Both the position numbers and the translations under genes were made by a program. From NCBI RefSeq assembly GCF_002234675.1, contig NC_019867.2, positions 32,430,614 to 32,494,613 on the forward strand: DNA of 64,000 nt, written 5' to 3'. This stretch comes from Oryzias latipes. Its lineage: Eukaryota > Chordata > Actinopteri > Beloniformes > Adrianichthyidae. A model generated the notes under the pieces. The model saw only the letters and a program-made list of their open reading frames with translations, was not told where the DNA came from and did no database searches. Below, piece after piece: positions 21,352-34,171 of the stretch; within the stretch, counting starts at the first letter, position 1; every line of letters begins with the position of its first letter.

Positions 21352-21880
21352 CTCTTTTCTCTGATCCAAGCAGAAAGTTTCAATGTAACCGTTTTTCCAT
21401 GAACCCTCTGTCCTGTTGGGAAAATAAGGCATCAAGCTTTTGGTCAAGCTGCCTCTCAGTCTGTGTCTTAAGTGTCCGGTGTGTCACTCCACAAAGTTCC
21501 AACAGCCCGCCTCTTGCCTTTTGCTGCTTCAAGACTGGCGGATAATTCAGAACTCTGATCCCAGTTGCCAGAAATTTGATGATGAAACTTCAAAATAAAC
21601 TGTTGGGATGACTCATCAACCTCTGCCTGCCCCGCGCATCACTGGCGTATCCACTCAACTTCCACTCGAGCAGGAAGGGTCTGCTTTCCCGCTCTTCAGC
21701 TTCTGAGTGAATGCAAAGACGAGCAGATCAGATCCTTTTTCAGAGTGAGGAAAGGGAAAAATGGAGTCATGGGTGCTCATAGGGCTGCACAGGACAGCAG
21801 AGACCAGTAGAAATAGATAGTGCTCCTGACTCAGAAGCCAGACTGTTGCTCCTCCTCCACCAAAGAACCCTGGAGACCAT
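20283..21880. other. Intergenic, no gene recognised; long poly-C tract
   Basis: Open frames here (for example 20812-21447 minus) contain a poly-glycine run produced by the 31-base C tract at 21319-21349 and have no recognisable domain. No splice-consistent exon was found. Confidence 0.5.
21319..21349 (+). repeat. Homopolymer C tract (31 bases)
   Basis: An uninterrupted run of 31 cytosines. Comparable runs occur at 43563-43581 (19 C), 49936-49953 (18 G), 54501-54525 (25 G) and 63391-63416 (26 G). Lengths are assembly-sensitive. Confidence 0.9.
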
Positions 21881-21883
21881 GTT

Positions 21884-22036
21884 GACCTGGGCGTATCGCT
21901 GACCTGGGCGTATCGCTGACCTGGGCGTATCGCTGACCTGGGCGTATCGCTGACCTGGGCGTATCGCTGACCTGGGCGTATCGCTGACCTGGGCGTATCG
22001 CTGACCTGGGCGTATCGCTGACCTGGGCGTATCGCT
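21884..22036 (+). repeat. Nine identical copies of a 17-bp minisatellite
   Basis: The unit gacctgggcgtatcgct is repeated exactly nine times (153 bp) without a mismatch, then breaks at gacttcgcc. It differs in sequence from the 17-bp array at 2.2-10.4 kb. Identity of all units implies recent expansion and probably variable copy number. Confidence 0.95.
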
Positions 22037-23035
22037 GACTTCGCCATCTCCAACAACGCTGGCGACCATCATTTCTATGTCAAGGTGACCTGACCCTCAT
22101 CAGTGAAAAGGACGGTAGACCGTTGGTGTATTGTCCAGGTCACATGGTCTGTACTGCAAACATCCACGGTGGTGTCTTGGTGTGGGTAGAGTCTCCTGCA
22201 ACGGTTGTCCGTCATTCCAGTCAAAGCAGTGGAGTCGGTGGTGAATGGTTAGTCTGGAAACCCGAGTCCCCCTCCCATCTGGTCAACAGGCCTGCATTCT
22301 GAAAACAGACAGGAGCCCAGTACGATTTCTCGTGAGGAGAACCGAAAACAAACAAATGTCCAACGCCTCTGCCTCCAACAGTTCTGCAGATGCCTGTCCG
22401 ACCTCCCTTTTTGATTTAGAATTGGTTGTCCTGGTAACAGAAAAGAATAATGAATTGAAGAGATGCAAGGTCAGTAATTAACAGTACGCTCATTTCAACT
22501 CCTCACTGCAGACATGGGAGTGTTGGTTCACAGTCCTTGCATTGGGTGCTATCAGTTTGTATCTCAGAATCCCTCAGCTTCCTCAGACGTCTCCTTCCTC
22601 CAGAGGGAATTTACAGAAGAAAAGAATCCCAACACGGCAGCAGCAATGTGTAGGTCAGCAAAAAGCAGTCTTAAAAACAACAGTTAGATAAAGTACATCC
22701 AACACTAAACCACGTCAGAGGTCCTTGGGTTCTGGTCATGGTAGTGGTCTGTCACTGAGGTGGACAACGCTCTGGTTTGGCTGTTTGTGGAGGGAAACTC
22801 AGACGGTGAGTAAGGTTCTGTTGAAAACCAAGTGTGCACCCTTAGAATGAAACAAAAAATGAAATATGAATGATTTGTTCGGCTGGGCGTGTGCACGAGT
22901 CCCCTGAAACTATAAACTGCTGCTGGGCTGGGAGAAAAGAGACAAACTATTGAGGCAGGTGTTCAGGTGCTGTCCTGTAACCTGTGACGCTACTTAGTCA
23001 CAAAAACACAAAATCAGGTGGTTCTGTCACCCCAA
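22037..23035. other. Intergenic, no gene recognised
   Basis: Short frames only. Around 22070-22330 phrases such as tctgtactgcaaacatccac and cagtcaaagcagtggagtc look like unique sequence. I see no domain or RNA structure. Confidence 0.45.
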
Positions 23036-23346
23036 TGCTGTGGTGCAGTGGTTAGCGCTCTTGCCTTGCAGTGATAAGGCCTTAGTTCAAATCCTAGCTG
23101 GGTCCTTTTTGAGTGGAGTTTGGATGTTCTCTCTGTGCAAGTTTTGAATTTTCTCTGGGAACCATCCAAACACGTGCTTCATAGGTGGGTTGGTGTCTCT
23201 AAATTGCCCCTTTGTGTGTGTGTGTGTGTAGGTGTGTGTTTGTGTGAGTAAGAGAGGGTGAACTTCGCCCAACAGCAGCAGGGACAGGCTCCAGCGACCC
23301 CGTGACCCTGACGGGGATTCAGCAGGTTTTAAGGTGAATGGATGAT
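23036..23346 (+). mobile_element. tRNA-derived SINE, nearly complete
   Basis: The head has an A box (tggtgcagtggttagcgctc) and a B box (agttcaaatcc). The body carries phrases common to a widespread fish SINE (gtggagtttggatgttctc, ctctaaattgccc, a TG-rich run, gggacaggctccagcgacccc, gtgaccctgacgggga), and it ends gaatggatga. The ATGG-type 3' tail is short here. The same body is found in minus orientation at 48741-48826, next to the large ATCC array. Confidence 0.88.
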
Positions 23347-25989
23347 CTCAAAAAGAGAAAGTGAAGTGAAAAAAATAACATCACTAACTTATTGTGAGCA
23401 GTGTGTTTCCCAAGAGAGTTTTTCTACAGCTTTTTTAAAGATCTGATGTAATGAATGAACTGCTGCTTCCACACCGACATGTTCTTCAGCTTTTTAAGTG
23501 AAACAGAAAAGAAATCCCATGTTTATTTCTTTATTTATTTGCCACATTTGACCTACAAACTGGCTGCACGTCATCTTCTAAAATACACTAATGTGTGCGT
23601 TCAGTGTTAGGCTTAAAAGAAAATTTGAAAAACCGGTTCACTCTGGAAGAAAATACAAATATAGGAAATTTGAAGAGAAGTTTATGGACATGAGGGAACC
23701 AAAAATATGAGAATTCCTTCAGCTAAAATGAAACTTTGAAGACAAAAAGGAGAAAAACCAAATTTAACTACTGTAACATGATGTTCCAGCCCCACACCTT
23801 TACTGAGTTTGCCTTCTGGGTTGAATCTTTATTCGTTTTGTGTCGTCGCCTCCACATCAGTCTTTTATGGCAGAAGCAGCTCAGAGCCCCTCCTCACAAA
23901 CCTTGTTAAGGTTATTTCATGTTATTTGCCTGGAAAAACAAAATCCTCTGCAAGTGGAGGAGCTTCCCAGAGCTCCAAACAAACATTTAGAAGATTTTAT
24001 CGATTGTTGTAATTGCTGTTAGCTGTTGCTAAGTGTTGCAGGTCTACACATTGGGGCTGAAAACCGTAATTGCATTTCTTTCTAGGATTTGCGGTGGATG
24101 GCACCAACATGTGCACCGGAACTGCCGCAAACAGCCGCTTTAATGCAGACTTCATGAAATCAGTGCAATGGAAAAAGAGGCTGAGCTTAAACAAATGGAC
24201 GTCCGGAGGAGGCGCGTGCTGGTTTCGATGGCTCACGTCACTCAAGCAACAGTTTCTACGCTCGTGACAAACATCATGACCTCCACAGAGGAATCAAAGT
24301 TTGTCCGCGCGCTCGATTCCTGCAGTCATTTAAAGTTGAGTCTGACCCTTTCCAATGTGCAGATAGACACAAAACAGCGTGCAATCCCGCTATGCGGCAT
24401 ACTTGTGAGGTCTGAGCATTTGGATCCGTTTTCCAGTCTTTTCTGGATTAATCAACGATTATGCCTGTTTAGCACGGAACCATGTTGGTAGATCAAGTTT
24501 TGCCGCGTCGTCCAGTTTGCACGCTTTTACAGACAAATACCAGCTCAGAGTATGGAAGTCATGCAGCTGAAGGTGAAGGCGAAAGTGAAGGTGTCACTCT
24601 GTGAGCAACCAACTAAGCAGAAGTTTTGCTTTTGGCCGCTGCTCCAAAAACTGAGTCCAAAGGCAGAGCAGTTAAAGGGAATGATTCTGAGATGTTAGAC
24701 GGGGACTAGAGGTGCGACCTCTGTATGTACATATGTATATAACATCCTCTGAATCCATCTAGTAAAGTTCCTCAGTAACATCATCTTATACCAGATTTGT
24801 TTCCTTGATTAATCAAAGTAGCACCACTAAGAAATCAAAATTCAAGAATTTTGGACTTGAATCCTGAACTTAGTTACTTAGTTTGTTTGACTGAATTAAT
24901 AATAATTTATGAACTTCTTCAAGAGAGCTCAAAGTCCTGAAGCAGACCAAAACAAAAGTTCAAGAAACGAATAGAACTAGTAAAGCAAACATCTGACGTC
25001 ACAGCGCAAACCAAACCTCAGATGGTCGCTTTTGTTCTCTGAAGCTTGGACCTTCAGTGCTGCAGTTCCTGAAGGCGCCGCTTGGTGGCGCACGTGGTTC
25101 ATTTTCAACCCCCCAGCTTCAAACCGATCCGATGCTGTTTCTTCAGCATTAATAAATGCAGATAAAATCCGTAAGCAGAGTAGAATGTACTCGTGTCACA
25201 TAACAAAAAAGATGTAGTTACATGTCATCTGTACACATTAATTTAAATCTCAGTCCCGGAGAATGAATCCATAAAAACATCTTTGCGTAAATTGGACAGC
25301 CTGTCGGTCTAAATGCTGCAGAGCGGCAGCTGATATCTTCACGCTTTTAACTCGTAATAAACACGTTCGTTCAGACGTTTATTTTAGTGCATTAATGTAT
25401 AAATGTGGTTGATTATTTTTTCCTTTATTTTTGAAAAGCTGCAGGTTTTTGCGCATAAAAACGGCCTTTAAAGGAAATACAGCGACTGTCAGAAAAAGAA
25501 TTTTAGGAATCCAGCTGAAGAGAAGAGCTTTGACTTCTCTTTTCTAGAATCTCTTTCTCCTTCAGCTCTTTATTCCACATCTTTCCTTTTTTCTAAAGAC
25601 AGCTGCCTCCATAAACCGTTTATGTTCAACAATAAGACCAAATTCCAATGTAAAGAAAATCCTTTCAAGTAGAATTGATCTCAATCCTTTTCTAGTTTTA
25701 AATTAAAATAAAGACCCAAGTAATCCTAAAAAAATAAATAAACGCAAAATATAAATAATTTAAGTAGAAAAAAACGTACTAATTAACTTAAAAAATTGTG
25801 TTTTTTAGAGAAGAATAATACACAGTCTGTTGTTCGTGAGATTAAATGCTTTTAAATCCTAAAATTTAGACCAACTATATTTATATTTCAAAATTCAAAT
25901 TTTAGATTCTGTCTTTTTTGTCAAAAAGTAAAATTTGTTTTCTGAAAAAACAATTTTATTTGACTTTAAAGAAGAAATTGAAAAAAAGC
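23347..25989. other. AT-rich intergenic region downstream of prdm8
   Basis: No supportable gene. The frames at 24070-24491 are not recognised. From 25,200 to 26,000 it becomes AT-rich with many A/T runs. The prdm8 transcript probably ends around 25,990-26,010 (minus strand). Confidence 0.5.
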
Positions 25990-26010
25990 CACAGATGAAA
26001 ATAAATCTAT

Positions 26011-26016
26011 TTTATT
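26011..26016 (-). terminator. Candidate polyadenylation signal of prdm8
   Basis: Plus-strand tttatt reads AATAAA on the minus strand, about 585 bases downstream of the prdm8 stop codon. It is the first good match after the stop that I noticed. The real cleavage site is unverified. Confidence 0.45.
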
Positions 26017-26598
26017 GTCAATGCATTTAACATAAATTAGATAAACTATCGAGTAGTAAATTTCTGCAAAAAGGAAGAACACACTGAAACTATTCCCCAC
26101 TGACACAAAATATGACACTTTGTTTTTTCAAATAAAACCAATTCATCACATTGTAATGTATAGACTGCATCTTAAATCAATATCTCATATTACATGCACG
26201 CAAATATAGTCCGACATAAAATTCCCAATTTGTGTCCATATCGATAGTAAAGCATGAAAATGCTGGCTGGGCTGTAAACCATGACGACGTGTGACGGTGG
26301 CGTAACTCATCTCCATATTTGCATTTTCATGATATAAAATACAACTTACTGTACATTTACACATATTTAAATCTTCCCTTCGGTGCGTCATAAATAGATT
26401 CCTTTTCAAGTCCAAATGCATTTGCACATACTCAAAACTGGACGTTGGTCTGTTTCACAGGGGAGGAACAGGAAACGGACAGGTGTGAGGGGCGTGTCCA
26501 AACTGAAGACAGGTGCAAAGGGGGTTTGGTGGCTTTGAGTGTTCGGTCTCCAGTAGGAGCCTAAATCCAGGCGGGTCCCGGTCCTCGGAGTCCTAAAC

Positions 26599-28520
26599 TC
26601 AGTTGTGGGAGGTCATGTGCCGTGACAGGTGGTGCCGCTCCCGGAAGGACTCGTTGCATATGGGGCACTTGAGCTTCTCCTCACGCCGCCGCTTGACCAG
26701 AGGCTCCATGGCGTATTCCTTTTTATGGTGCGAGCGCATGTGGTAAACCAAGTCTGAGGTCATGCGGAAAGAGGCGTTGCACTTGGCACACCAGTTCTGT
26801 GCCGGCAGGCAGAGGGAGGTGAAGGAGGGGGGCAACAGGGTGAGGGCGGAGGGCATCTGAAGCTGGATGGGTCCAGAGTTCTTGGGCCAGAAGGCAGTGG
26901 CGTAGACGAAGGGGTTCTGCTTGCTCATAGCGCCCGGCACCGGGCAGTTGGCTCCCAGCTCTGCGCCCTGCAGCTTGGCGGCCAGGTGGTCCGCCTGGTA
27001 GAGTCTGCTGGAGGAGATGGTGTCACCCACCGCTGGGTGGCAGTCCAGCAGCTTCGGGGGCATCACTAGGGGGGAAATCTGCGAGAAGGAGCGGGACGGC
27101 TGGCTGAAGGCGCTCTTCCTCTCGCCACCGCTGCCGCCGCCCTGCTGGCTGACGGAGGTAAAAGCGCTGCCCAGGGACAAGCTCTGCGGCGGCTGCGTCT
27201 CAGAGAGCACCTGCCTGATGCCCAGGTTCTTCTCAGGAGGATTCCCGCTGGGGCGGCCTCCCTCTTTGTTTTCAGAGTTCCTGGTGCTGCTGTGGTGTTT
27301 TGGGTTCTGAGGGGGCTTCCGGACCTCTGTGAAGGCGCTGCGCTTGGCCTCCCCAGGATCCGTTGAGCCTGGCGGGGAGAAGGACCTCTGGTTCTCCTCT
27401 AAGCTGTAAACTCCTCTGTAGTTCTGAGCAGAAGCTTCCAGCTCGTCTTTGGACTTGGTCTGCAGGAGGCCCGGCCTTCGGCTTTCTCGCTCATCTACGT
27501 CCGAGAACTTCCTCTTCCCTGAGCTCTCGCTGCAGATCTCGGCCTCCTTGTCGCTCGGCGGGCTGGTTCGGTTCTTTTCCAGATCCCGGGCCAGGTTGTG
27601 GAAGTCGGTGGAGGGCTTGGTGCTGTCCTGAGGGTTTCCAAAGCCTTCGGAGCGGCCCAGCTTTGGGCTGGTCCTGGGTGGGGGGCTGTTTGCGTGCTCT
27701 GTGCTTCTGTCTCTGCCGGACTCCTCGTCTGCTGAGCCGCCGCCCTGCAGTCTCTTGGAGCAACGGAACCGCAGGTGGGCCAAGAAGGGAAACTCAAACT
27801 GGAACCGCTGGTTGCAGTCTGGGCAGGTGTGATGGGCTGAAGCTGCAGGCAGAACCAGGACATTGGATCAAACGTTGGAGCTGTTTTTAATGACGGACTG
27901 TCAGAGGATTACTGTCAATAAGTCTTAAGTGGGGAGGGGCTAACTGCTCACCTTTACTCTTTGCGGGGGCCCTGCTGGAGCTGAGCAGCAGCAGGTCGAT
28001 CAGGTCCGTGCCATACCAGACCAGCAGCTCCTCATCCTTCTCGATGCGTCGAAGTGAGCGATAGAAGAGCTGCCCGTTCTTCACGTAGGCCTCCAGGTTC
28101 TGCTCCTCCTTGTCCCGAGCGGACTGGACCAGCCGCAGCCACATCAGACCCTCCGAGGTGCTGTTGGCCGCGGACGTGTCCACCTGCGCGCGCGCAAACA
28201 AAGGCTCACTTTTATATTTCCATAAATGTAAAAAAAATCTGGTTTTGATTTTTCCCTGAAAGAAATTAAATTACTCGAGACAAGAAGTCGTTCGGACTCA
28301 CCCTGAAGATGTACGGAGCCGCGCGCTTGTCGGTGGACTTGAGCGCGAGGAAGGCGATGCTGTCGTACATGGACGTGTGGCTGAGCGCGCACGGCCCGAA
28401 GATGGCGTGCGCGGGGATGTCGCACGTGGTGAAGACGCTCGTGAAGATGTCGGTGAGACACTGCTGCACCGCTTTGGCGTCCCCGTCCCAGACCAGCTTC
28501 TGAGAGCCGGACTCCTCCAT
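26599..28520 (-). CDS. prdm8: PR domain zinc-finger protein 8, three coding exons, 564 aa
   Basis: The coding exons (minus) are 28520-28302, 28183-27952 and 27842-26599, with GT-AG introns of 118 and 109 bases. Lengths 219+232+1244 sum to a frame ending in TGA at 26601-26599. Residues about 13-132 form the PR (SET-related) domain, starting near LVWDGDAKAVQQ and ending at LLVWYG. An atypical C2HC finger follows (C157, C160, H173, C178), then a long disordered Ser/Pro-rich middle with FHNLARDLE, KRSAF and SAFSQPSRSFSQ blocks, and two C-terminal C2H2 fingers (C502/C505/H518/H522 and C543/C546/H559/H563). PRDM8 is a nuclear repressor of neural and retinal genes in vertebrates, partnering a bHLHE22-type factor. 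That role is family knowledge. Mammalian PRDM8 is longer (about 690 aa), mainly through Gly/Ala expansions in the middle. The start at 28520 gives the family-like MEESGSQ. Fish can have two paralogues, so this may be prdm8 or prdm8b. Confidence 0.93.
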
Positions 28521-28530
28521 GTCCCACTGC
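28521..28530 (-). promoter_or_regulatory. Probable splice acceptor just upstream of the prdm8 start
   Basis: On the minus strand cgcccgcag|tgggacATGG gives a good acceptor 6 bases before the ATG, suggesting that the 5' UTR lies mainly in one or more upstream exons. I cannot place those exons. Confidence 0.5.
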
Positions 28531-28714
28531 GGGCGCGAGACACGCACACGTGAGCGCGCGGCTTTCACAGTGACCACATACACCAAATAAAGCGGCAAAA
28601 CTGAGGAACCGTAACCCCTAAATGCTCTTTAGAATTCTTTTTCCTGCCTTTACTCCTGATCCTTCAATCAGGTTTTATTCGTCATTTTAATCTGTTTCAA
28701 TGGGATGAAGTTAT

Positions 28715-28846
28715 TATACATAATTATTATTGTTGTGGTTATTATAATTATTATTATTATTATTTTATTATTATTATATATTTTTTATTATTATTATTAT
28801 TACTATTTAACATTATTATTATTTAACATTTTTTTTTATTATTTAA

Positions 28847-28903
<57 letters not shown>

Positions 28904-28912
28904 CATCATCAT
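28715..28912 (+). repeat. (ATT)n microsatellite
   Basis: About 200 bases of att/tta triplets with short interruptions, ending in a few atc triplets, about 200 bases upstream of the prdm8 start. Weaker taa repeats occur at 29424-29490. Confidence 0.95.
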
Positions 28913-29049
28913 CAGTATCCTAAGTAGTAGTAGTAGTATTAATATACCAATAATATGTTGCTGTTTTTAAAGGACACATACTGCTTGACCTGTTAATGTG
29001 AACATTAACCTATTTTTAAATAATGTTAATTTGTAAATTAGAAAAAGTG

Positions 29050-30600
29050 TCACTAACATTCCTCGTGGAAGCTCCTCTTCAGCCAAAACTCCCAAAATCC
29101 CCGTAAGACTTCCACTTTTAACGAGAATGTGCAGTTTGAAAAATGAAAAGGAAATATTCTGAGCGCGCGCTCCTCCGCACTTTTAATTTGCCAAAGCTCA
29201 ATAGTCACATTTAACCGGAGAGTCCGGCGGCTTCCCGCCGCCATAGCCTCTTTAGGAACGCACGCACGCGGCAGCGCGTGGCTCCTCATTACCATAATCT
29301 CCACTTTTCCTCTGAGACTGTAATTAAAGCAGCACGAGCGGCTTATTATCACCGCTGAGTGCGTGTTCACGCGGCACAAGTGCGCGCGAAAACACGCTCC
29401 TCCTGGCTAGAATACACCAACACACTAATAATAATAATAATAATGATAATTTAAAAAAGAATAGTAATAATAACAACAATAATAATGAGGGCCTCGCTGC
29501 CTTGGAGGCGTTAAAGTCACGGCGCCGCCAGTTAACAGCCAATAAAATAAATGTGAGCATGAAAAAATAAAGCAGTGAGCGTTCCGGGCCTGAGCCGCCG
29601 CGCGTCTTTACGCACCCGCTCCTTTGAATGCAGCTCCAAAAACACGAAAACCAGAGGATTCACCGGTGCAACAGGAACGGGATCATACCGATAAAATTTT
29701 TAATTTTTTAATCAAATATACTTGTTGGCATAAAATAAGACCAAAGACAAATGAGGAGAAGCGACGCTTCGGCTGCTCAGGCTCCTCTTTTTATTTGATT
29801 CTTTATGAATCAATGTTGATGCCGTGGATCCTAACTAAACTGGAATATTTGTACCTGAAGATGATCCATTTTTCTTGAGGTTTGTGTGATTTAGTGCAGC
29901 TGAGCCTTTCTTTAGGACCGCTGCAAACCTGAACGAGCTTTCAGAAAGCAGCTTCCATTCGCGCTCCGTGAGGACGGAACCGACCCAGACGCGGTTCGCA
30001 GACACGGACCCTGTTATAATGAAGGTTCTGTGTCCATAAAGTGCTCCTTCAGAGGCAGGCCGAGTGGGTGGGGGATGCTACACCCATATGCTACAGCGGT
30101 GCCAGGCGCTCTAAATCAGCGCCGCGGAGCCACATCTGCGCCTTCTCTCCCCTCCGCAGACGCACAGCCTTTAGCGCTCGCAGGACGAACGAAACTCAAC
30201 CCAGAAATCCTCCAAAACTATCCCGAATCGCGCGTTTGGGCTTCACCTACCTCTGCGTCGACCAGGATGAGCAATAATCCACAAACGGTTGGAGAGCGCA
30301 GCTGCGGCGCAGAACCGTCAACAGTCCCGGGAAGAAGCAGCAACTACAATACGGCTCCGGAATCAAGCTGGGGGCTCGGTGGAGGTGGCGGGGCGCTCCC
30401 GGGTTGGCCCAGAATCAGTTCATGCCCCCCCCCGGCGCGGTGAAAGTGACAGTGCTGCGGCAGAGGCTCGCCGACGCTGGCGGGGCGGACGGATGAAGGT
30501 AGACAGAGGAGCAGACGCAGGCGCACAGATGGGGCCGCAGCTCTGGCTGACTGGCGCGCAGACACACACTTTTTGTTTGCGGCACATAATCTACCCAATG
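29050..30600 (-). promoter_or_regulatory. CpG-rich region upstream of prdm8, candidate promoter / 5' UTR
   Basis: The block 29050-29400 is rich in intact CpG (gcgcgcgctcc, gcacgcacgcggcagcgcg) and contains homeodomain-type taattaaa and tttaattt sites. A second CpG-dense block spans about 29580-30560. No open frame in it has a recognisable domain. By position it is the likely promoter and first non-coding exon(s) of prdm8. This is inference; no TATA box or initiator was identified. Confidence 0.45.
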
Positions 30601-33600
30601 AGGCGTGTCACTCTCCGTCTCCTCCCTTTAACTCTTCCCTGCCCGACTGTCATTAGATGCGATTTATGGACACGGAGGGATAAAGAGCCCCCCTCCCCCC
30701 GAACACCTCCTCCCATTATTATTGTAATTCAAATCACAGAAGTTGGTGGTTGTATTGGAGTAAAGTGACATTCAGCCGGTGGGATGCTGGGAAAAAATCT
30801 TGAGTTCGATTAATATTGATCACAAAAATAACAAAAATAATAATTATAATATTTTAACATTTAGACGAAATACTTTTAGAAATAAATTAAATGTAAAAAA
30901 TTAGAAAGGAAAAAACATAAAATGTTTGTCTAAAATCCTGCCCCGCCTGTGATTTAGTTTGCTTTCTTTTTTTGGCTCTTTTTTTTCCTGGGGGGTGGGG
31001 GGTGTGTGTGTGTGTCAGGAAATCAATCCCGCGGCGGTGTGCGCTCTGCGTGCGGTCAGACGGACCGCGCGCCCGGCGCATCTCTGCTGCCTGCAGTGTG
31101 CTCACGGCCACATAGGGGGCGCCAGAGTACCATTTGCTGACGTTGGAGGCACATATTTTGATGCAGACGGACGACCGTTCAGGGTGGACCCTGACCCCAC
31201 CTGTGACCCCCACCTGTGACCCCCACCTGTGACCCCGTCAGGACAGAACAGGTGAAGAAGGGAGCTGCAGAGGAGAACTTTCCCTTGAACCTTTATGGCA
31301 TCTGTGCGGCAGAAACCGAATTTAAGATGTAAGGACTTTTTATTCTGGACATCAACAAGAAAACAGATTTCTGCATCCAAGAGCTGAAAGTGATGAGACT
31401 GTTTCAGATTAAACGGATCCGTGACGCTTTGTAGTAAATCTGATTCCCGCTGCTGTGTTTTCCTCCTGAAAATGATTCAATTAAAAAAATTGAATTTTTG
31501 CTACACAACAAAAATCCACTTGGATCTTTTTTCTCACCACATTTTTTTGTTTGACTAGAAACAAAGAACAAATGTTTGCAAAATGTAAAAGCTTAGCGAA
31601 GAACCAAACGAGTTGCAGAGACTCACACTTTTCCTATAAAGCTTCACACAAACAGCAACTGTCAGCTTCATCACCAAAAAGCAGTTTCAGCCTCGGAGGA
31701 AACAGTTGGACTGCAGAGCGAGACAGAAGTGATGCTGACAGGTCTGCAGACAATCAGCTCCTCTTCATCTGCTTCCAATTTCAAATCTCCTTTTTGAATA
31801 ACTAATTCATAATAACCATGATTCCTTTTTGCTAAAGACGGCAGCATATTAAGGACAAAGCGGAGTGTAAATCCTCAGAAACATTCTGGCCTCACGGAGG
31901 AAAAAACAGTTTTGTTTGCACAGAGCTGCAGGTTTTTCCGGTCATCACATGAACACAAAATGATTTATGATGAAATTACAAAATCCATTGACAACTTTCA
32001 TATTTTTTCCTCCTAAAAACCCAAATGGTAAATGCGGTCCACGGGTTTCTTTGGTATTTGGTGAGTGTTAAAACGACGAGGCTGTTTTCTCTGAGAGCTG
32101 CGGACAGCCAGACGCAGATCTGATGGTTTCTGGGAGGCAAAAACAGACGTTCGTCATCACCTCTTCGTCCGTCTTTACGCCGTCGTTTAGGGATTTCTGG
32201 TGCAGAAAACATGACTGAGGGTTCATTTTTTTATCTTTGAAAAGAAAGTAATTGACCATAAATGACAATAACCAGTGGAGGGACTGTCTCTTCATTTGCC
32301 CTTGTACCTAATGTTATGGTGTGGTATGTATAAGTAATGTTTTCATCTGGTTCTTTTATTCAAACCCTTTTAATGAATTATTTTTTGATGAACTATTGTA
32401 ATTTTTCGTGCTTCTTAACTTGTGTTGTCTTGACACTGTGCCTCTTTAATGTAGCGGGTCTGTGTACTCATCTATTTATCTATCTGTCCGTCTATGGTGA
32501 ACGATGTGAGATGCTGGGAATATTCAAACACTGACTCATTTTTAGTATTTGGAAGGTGAACAGACCTTTTTCCAGTCCAGGTTTCTGTGGATGAATCATG
32601 GAAAACATCAGTTATGTTCTTTAGAGAAAATATCGTCTCTGACTCAAAATGAAAAATCCTTCCGAACAGCCGACTCGGTGCAGAACAACTTCAGTGGTTC
32701 TGGAATGAAAAAAAATTGTTCTTTTCTGAACGCTGTGCAGCAAAGCTTCTCATTAAATAGGAGGAACGTTTCATGATTGACTTTCTCAGCTCCATCAGAT
32801 TTTACCACAGAATTTTTTTTTTTTTTGGAGAAATCAAAATCTGGAAGAAGAAAACCTCTCTGAATGAAACCCTAACTCCAGTGAGACTCTGCTGACTGCA
32901 AAGATCCAGAATAGGCTGTGGGTCTGAGGAGGTCGCTGATGAAGGTCGCTTGTCTTCTTGAAAAAGGATGCTTGCGTTTTCAGACGAGGCCGATTAAGTT
33001 AAACATGTAGGTTAGTGAGATCAGAGTTCAGGACCTGGAAGGGAACGGCTTTTAGGATGACCGCTCTGAACGTCTCCTCACATTTGGAGGAGTTGAATTG
33101 TTTAGTTTTCATGCAAGACGGACCAAAAGTCTCGTTTTGGAAACAAAAAGTGGTAATTGTAGATTTACGTGCAGAGACATGAGGAGGACCTGAGTCAAGG
33201 AGATTGACAGACCAACAGAATAGCTGGTGAAGCTGTCACAGCTCGTCCGTCACAGGAAAAGATGAGTTCAGTGGGAAACCTCTTTAGCTGCTTCAGGAAA
33301 CCACGACAACCACCCAGAACAAGGCGGTTCAGCCCAAACCATTAATGCAACACTCACATTGTGAGCAGCGTGGATGTTTCTCTAAATGAGCTGTCCAGCC
33401 GGAGCTCCTATCAAGTCAAACGGCCTGAGGATTAAATAGTGGATGAGGAAGCACTTCCATGTTTAATTCAACCTCACTGAGCTGCACTCGCTTTCCTGTG
33501 CTCAATTACAAAACCAGGATTTGACAGATTAATATCTCTTTTTACCCGCCTCTGTTCTGCAGAACCGCCTCAGATCCAAACTTTATCTTTCATCTGCGTC

Positions 33601-33900
33601 TCCATCCTGGTTTCCTCACGACTTTCCCTTTTCATGCAAATAAACAAGAACAAAAGCTTCCTGCACTTTTTCAGCGTTCTTTCATGTTTTCAAGGATTGC
33701 AGGAGATGGGAGCTGGCAGTCCTGACGTCTCATCAAATATTAGGCAGACCGTGAGCTGGAGGAGTGAAATGAAGCAACTGGAGGGGCGGCAGCACCGATC
33801 TTTGACGATAAACACATCCCAGAAAAACACGCTTCCTCTCCCACAGGAACGACACGCCGAGCATGTCTGTGTGGAACACACGGCTGTAGAAATCACTGTC
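30601..33900. other. Intergenic upstream of prdm8
   Basis: No gene is recognised. There is a short imperfect tandem repeat of cccacctgtga at 31194-31235. A block at 33330-33560 looks like possible conserved noncoding DNA (see findings). The rest is unremarkable. Confidence 0.5.
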
Positions 33901-33906
33901 CACTCT

Positions 33907-34140
33907 CTCACACACACACATACACACACACACACGCACGCACGCACACACACACACACACACGCACGCACGCACACACACACACATCTACACACATCTA
34001 CACACACACACACACATCTACACACACACACACATGCGCACACACACACACACATCTACACACACACACACACACATGCGCACACACACACACACATCTA
34101 CACACACACACACAAACAAACACGCACACACACAGACACA
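33907..34140 (+). repeat. (CA)n microsatellite with interspersed CGCA and CATCTA units
   Basis: A compound dinucleotide tract containing cacgcacg blocks and repeated cacacatctacaca modules. Predicted His/Thr or Val/Cys frames across it are artefacts. Confidence 0.95.
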
Positions 34141-34171
34141 CATTGACACAATGCCGGCATCAGAATATCAT

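Noticed and set aside
20812..21447. 211-codon minus-strand frame with a glycine run
   Set aside because: The run comes from a 31-base C tract. The rest has no recognisable domain.
1..26000. fgf5, expected beyond prdm8 by synteny
   Set aside because: No exon with FGF-type sequence was recognised. It may lie outside the window or be lost.
28705..28923. Hydrophobic 72-codon frame upstream of prdm8
   Set aside because: Translation of an ATT microsatellite (Ile/Leu/Tyr).
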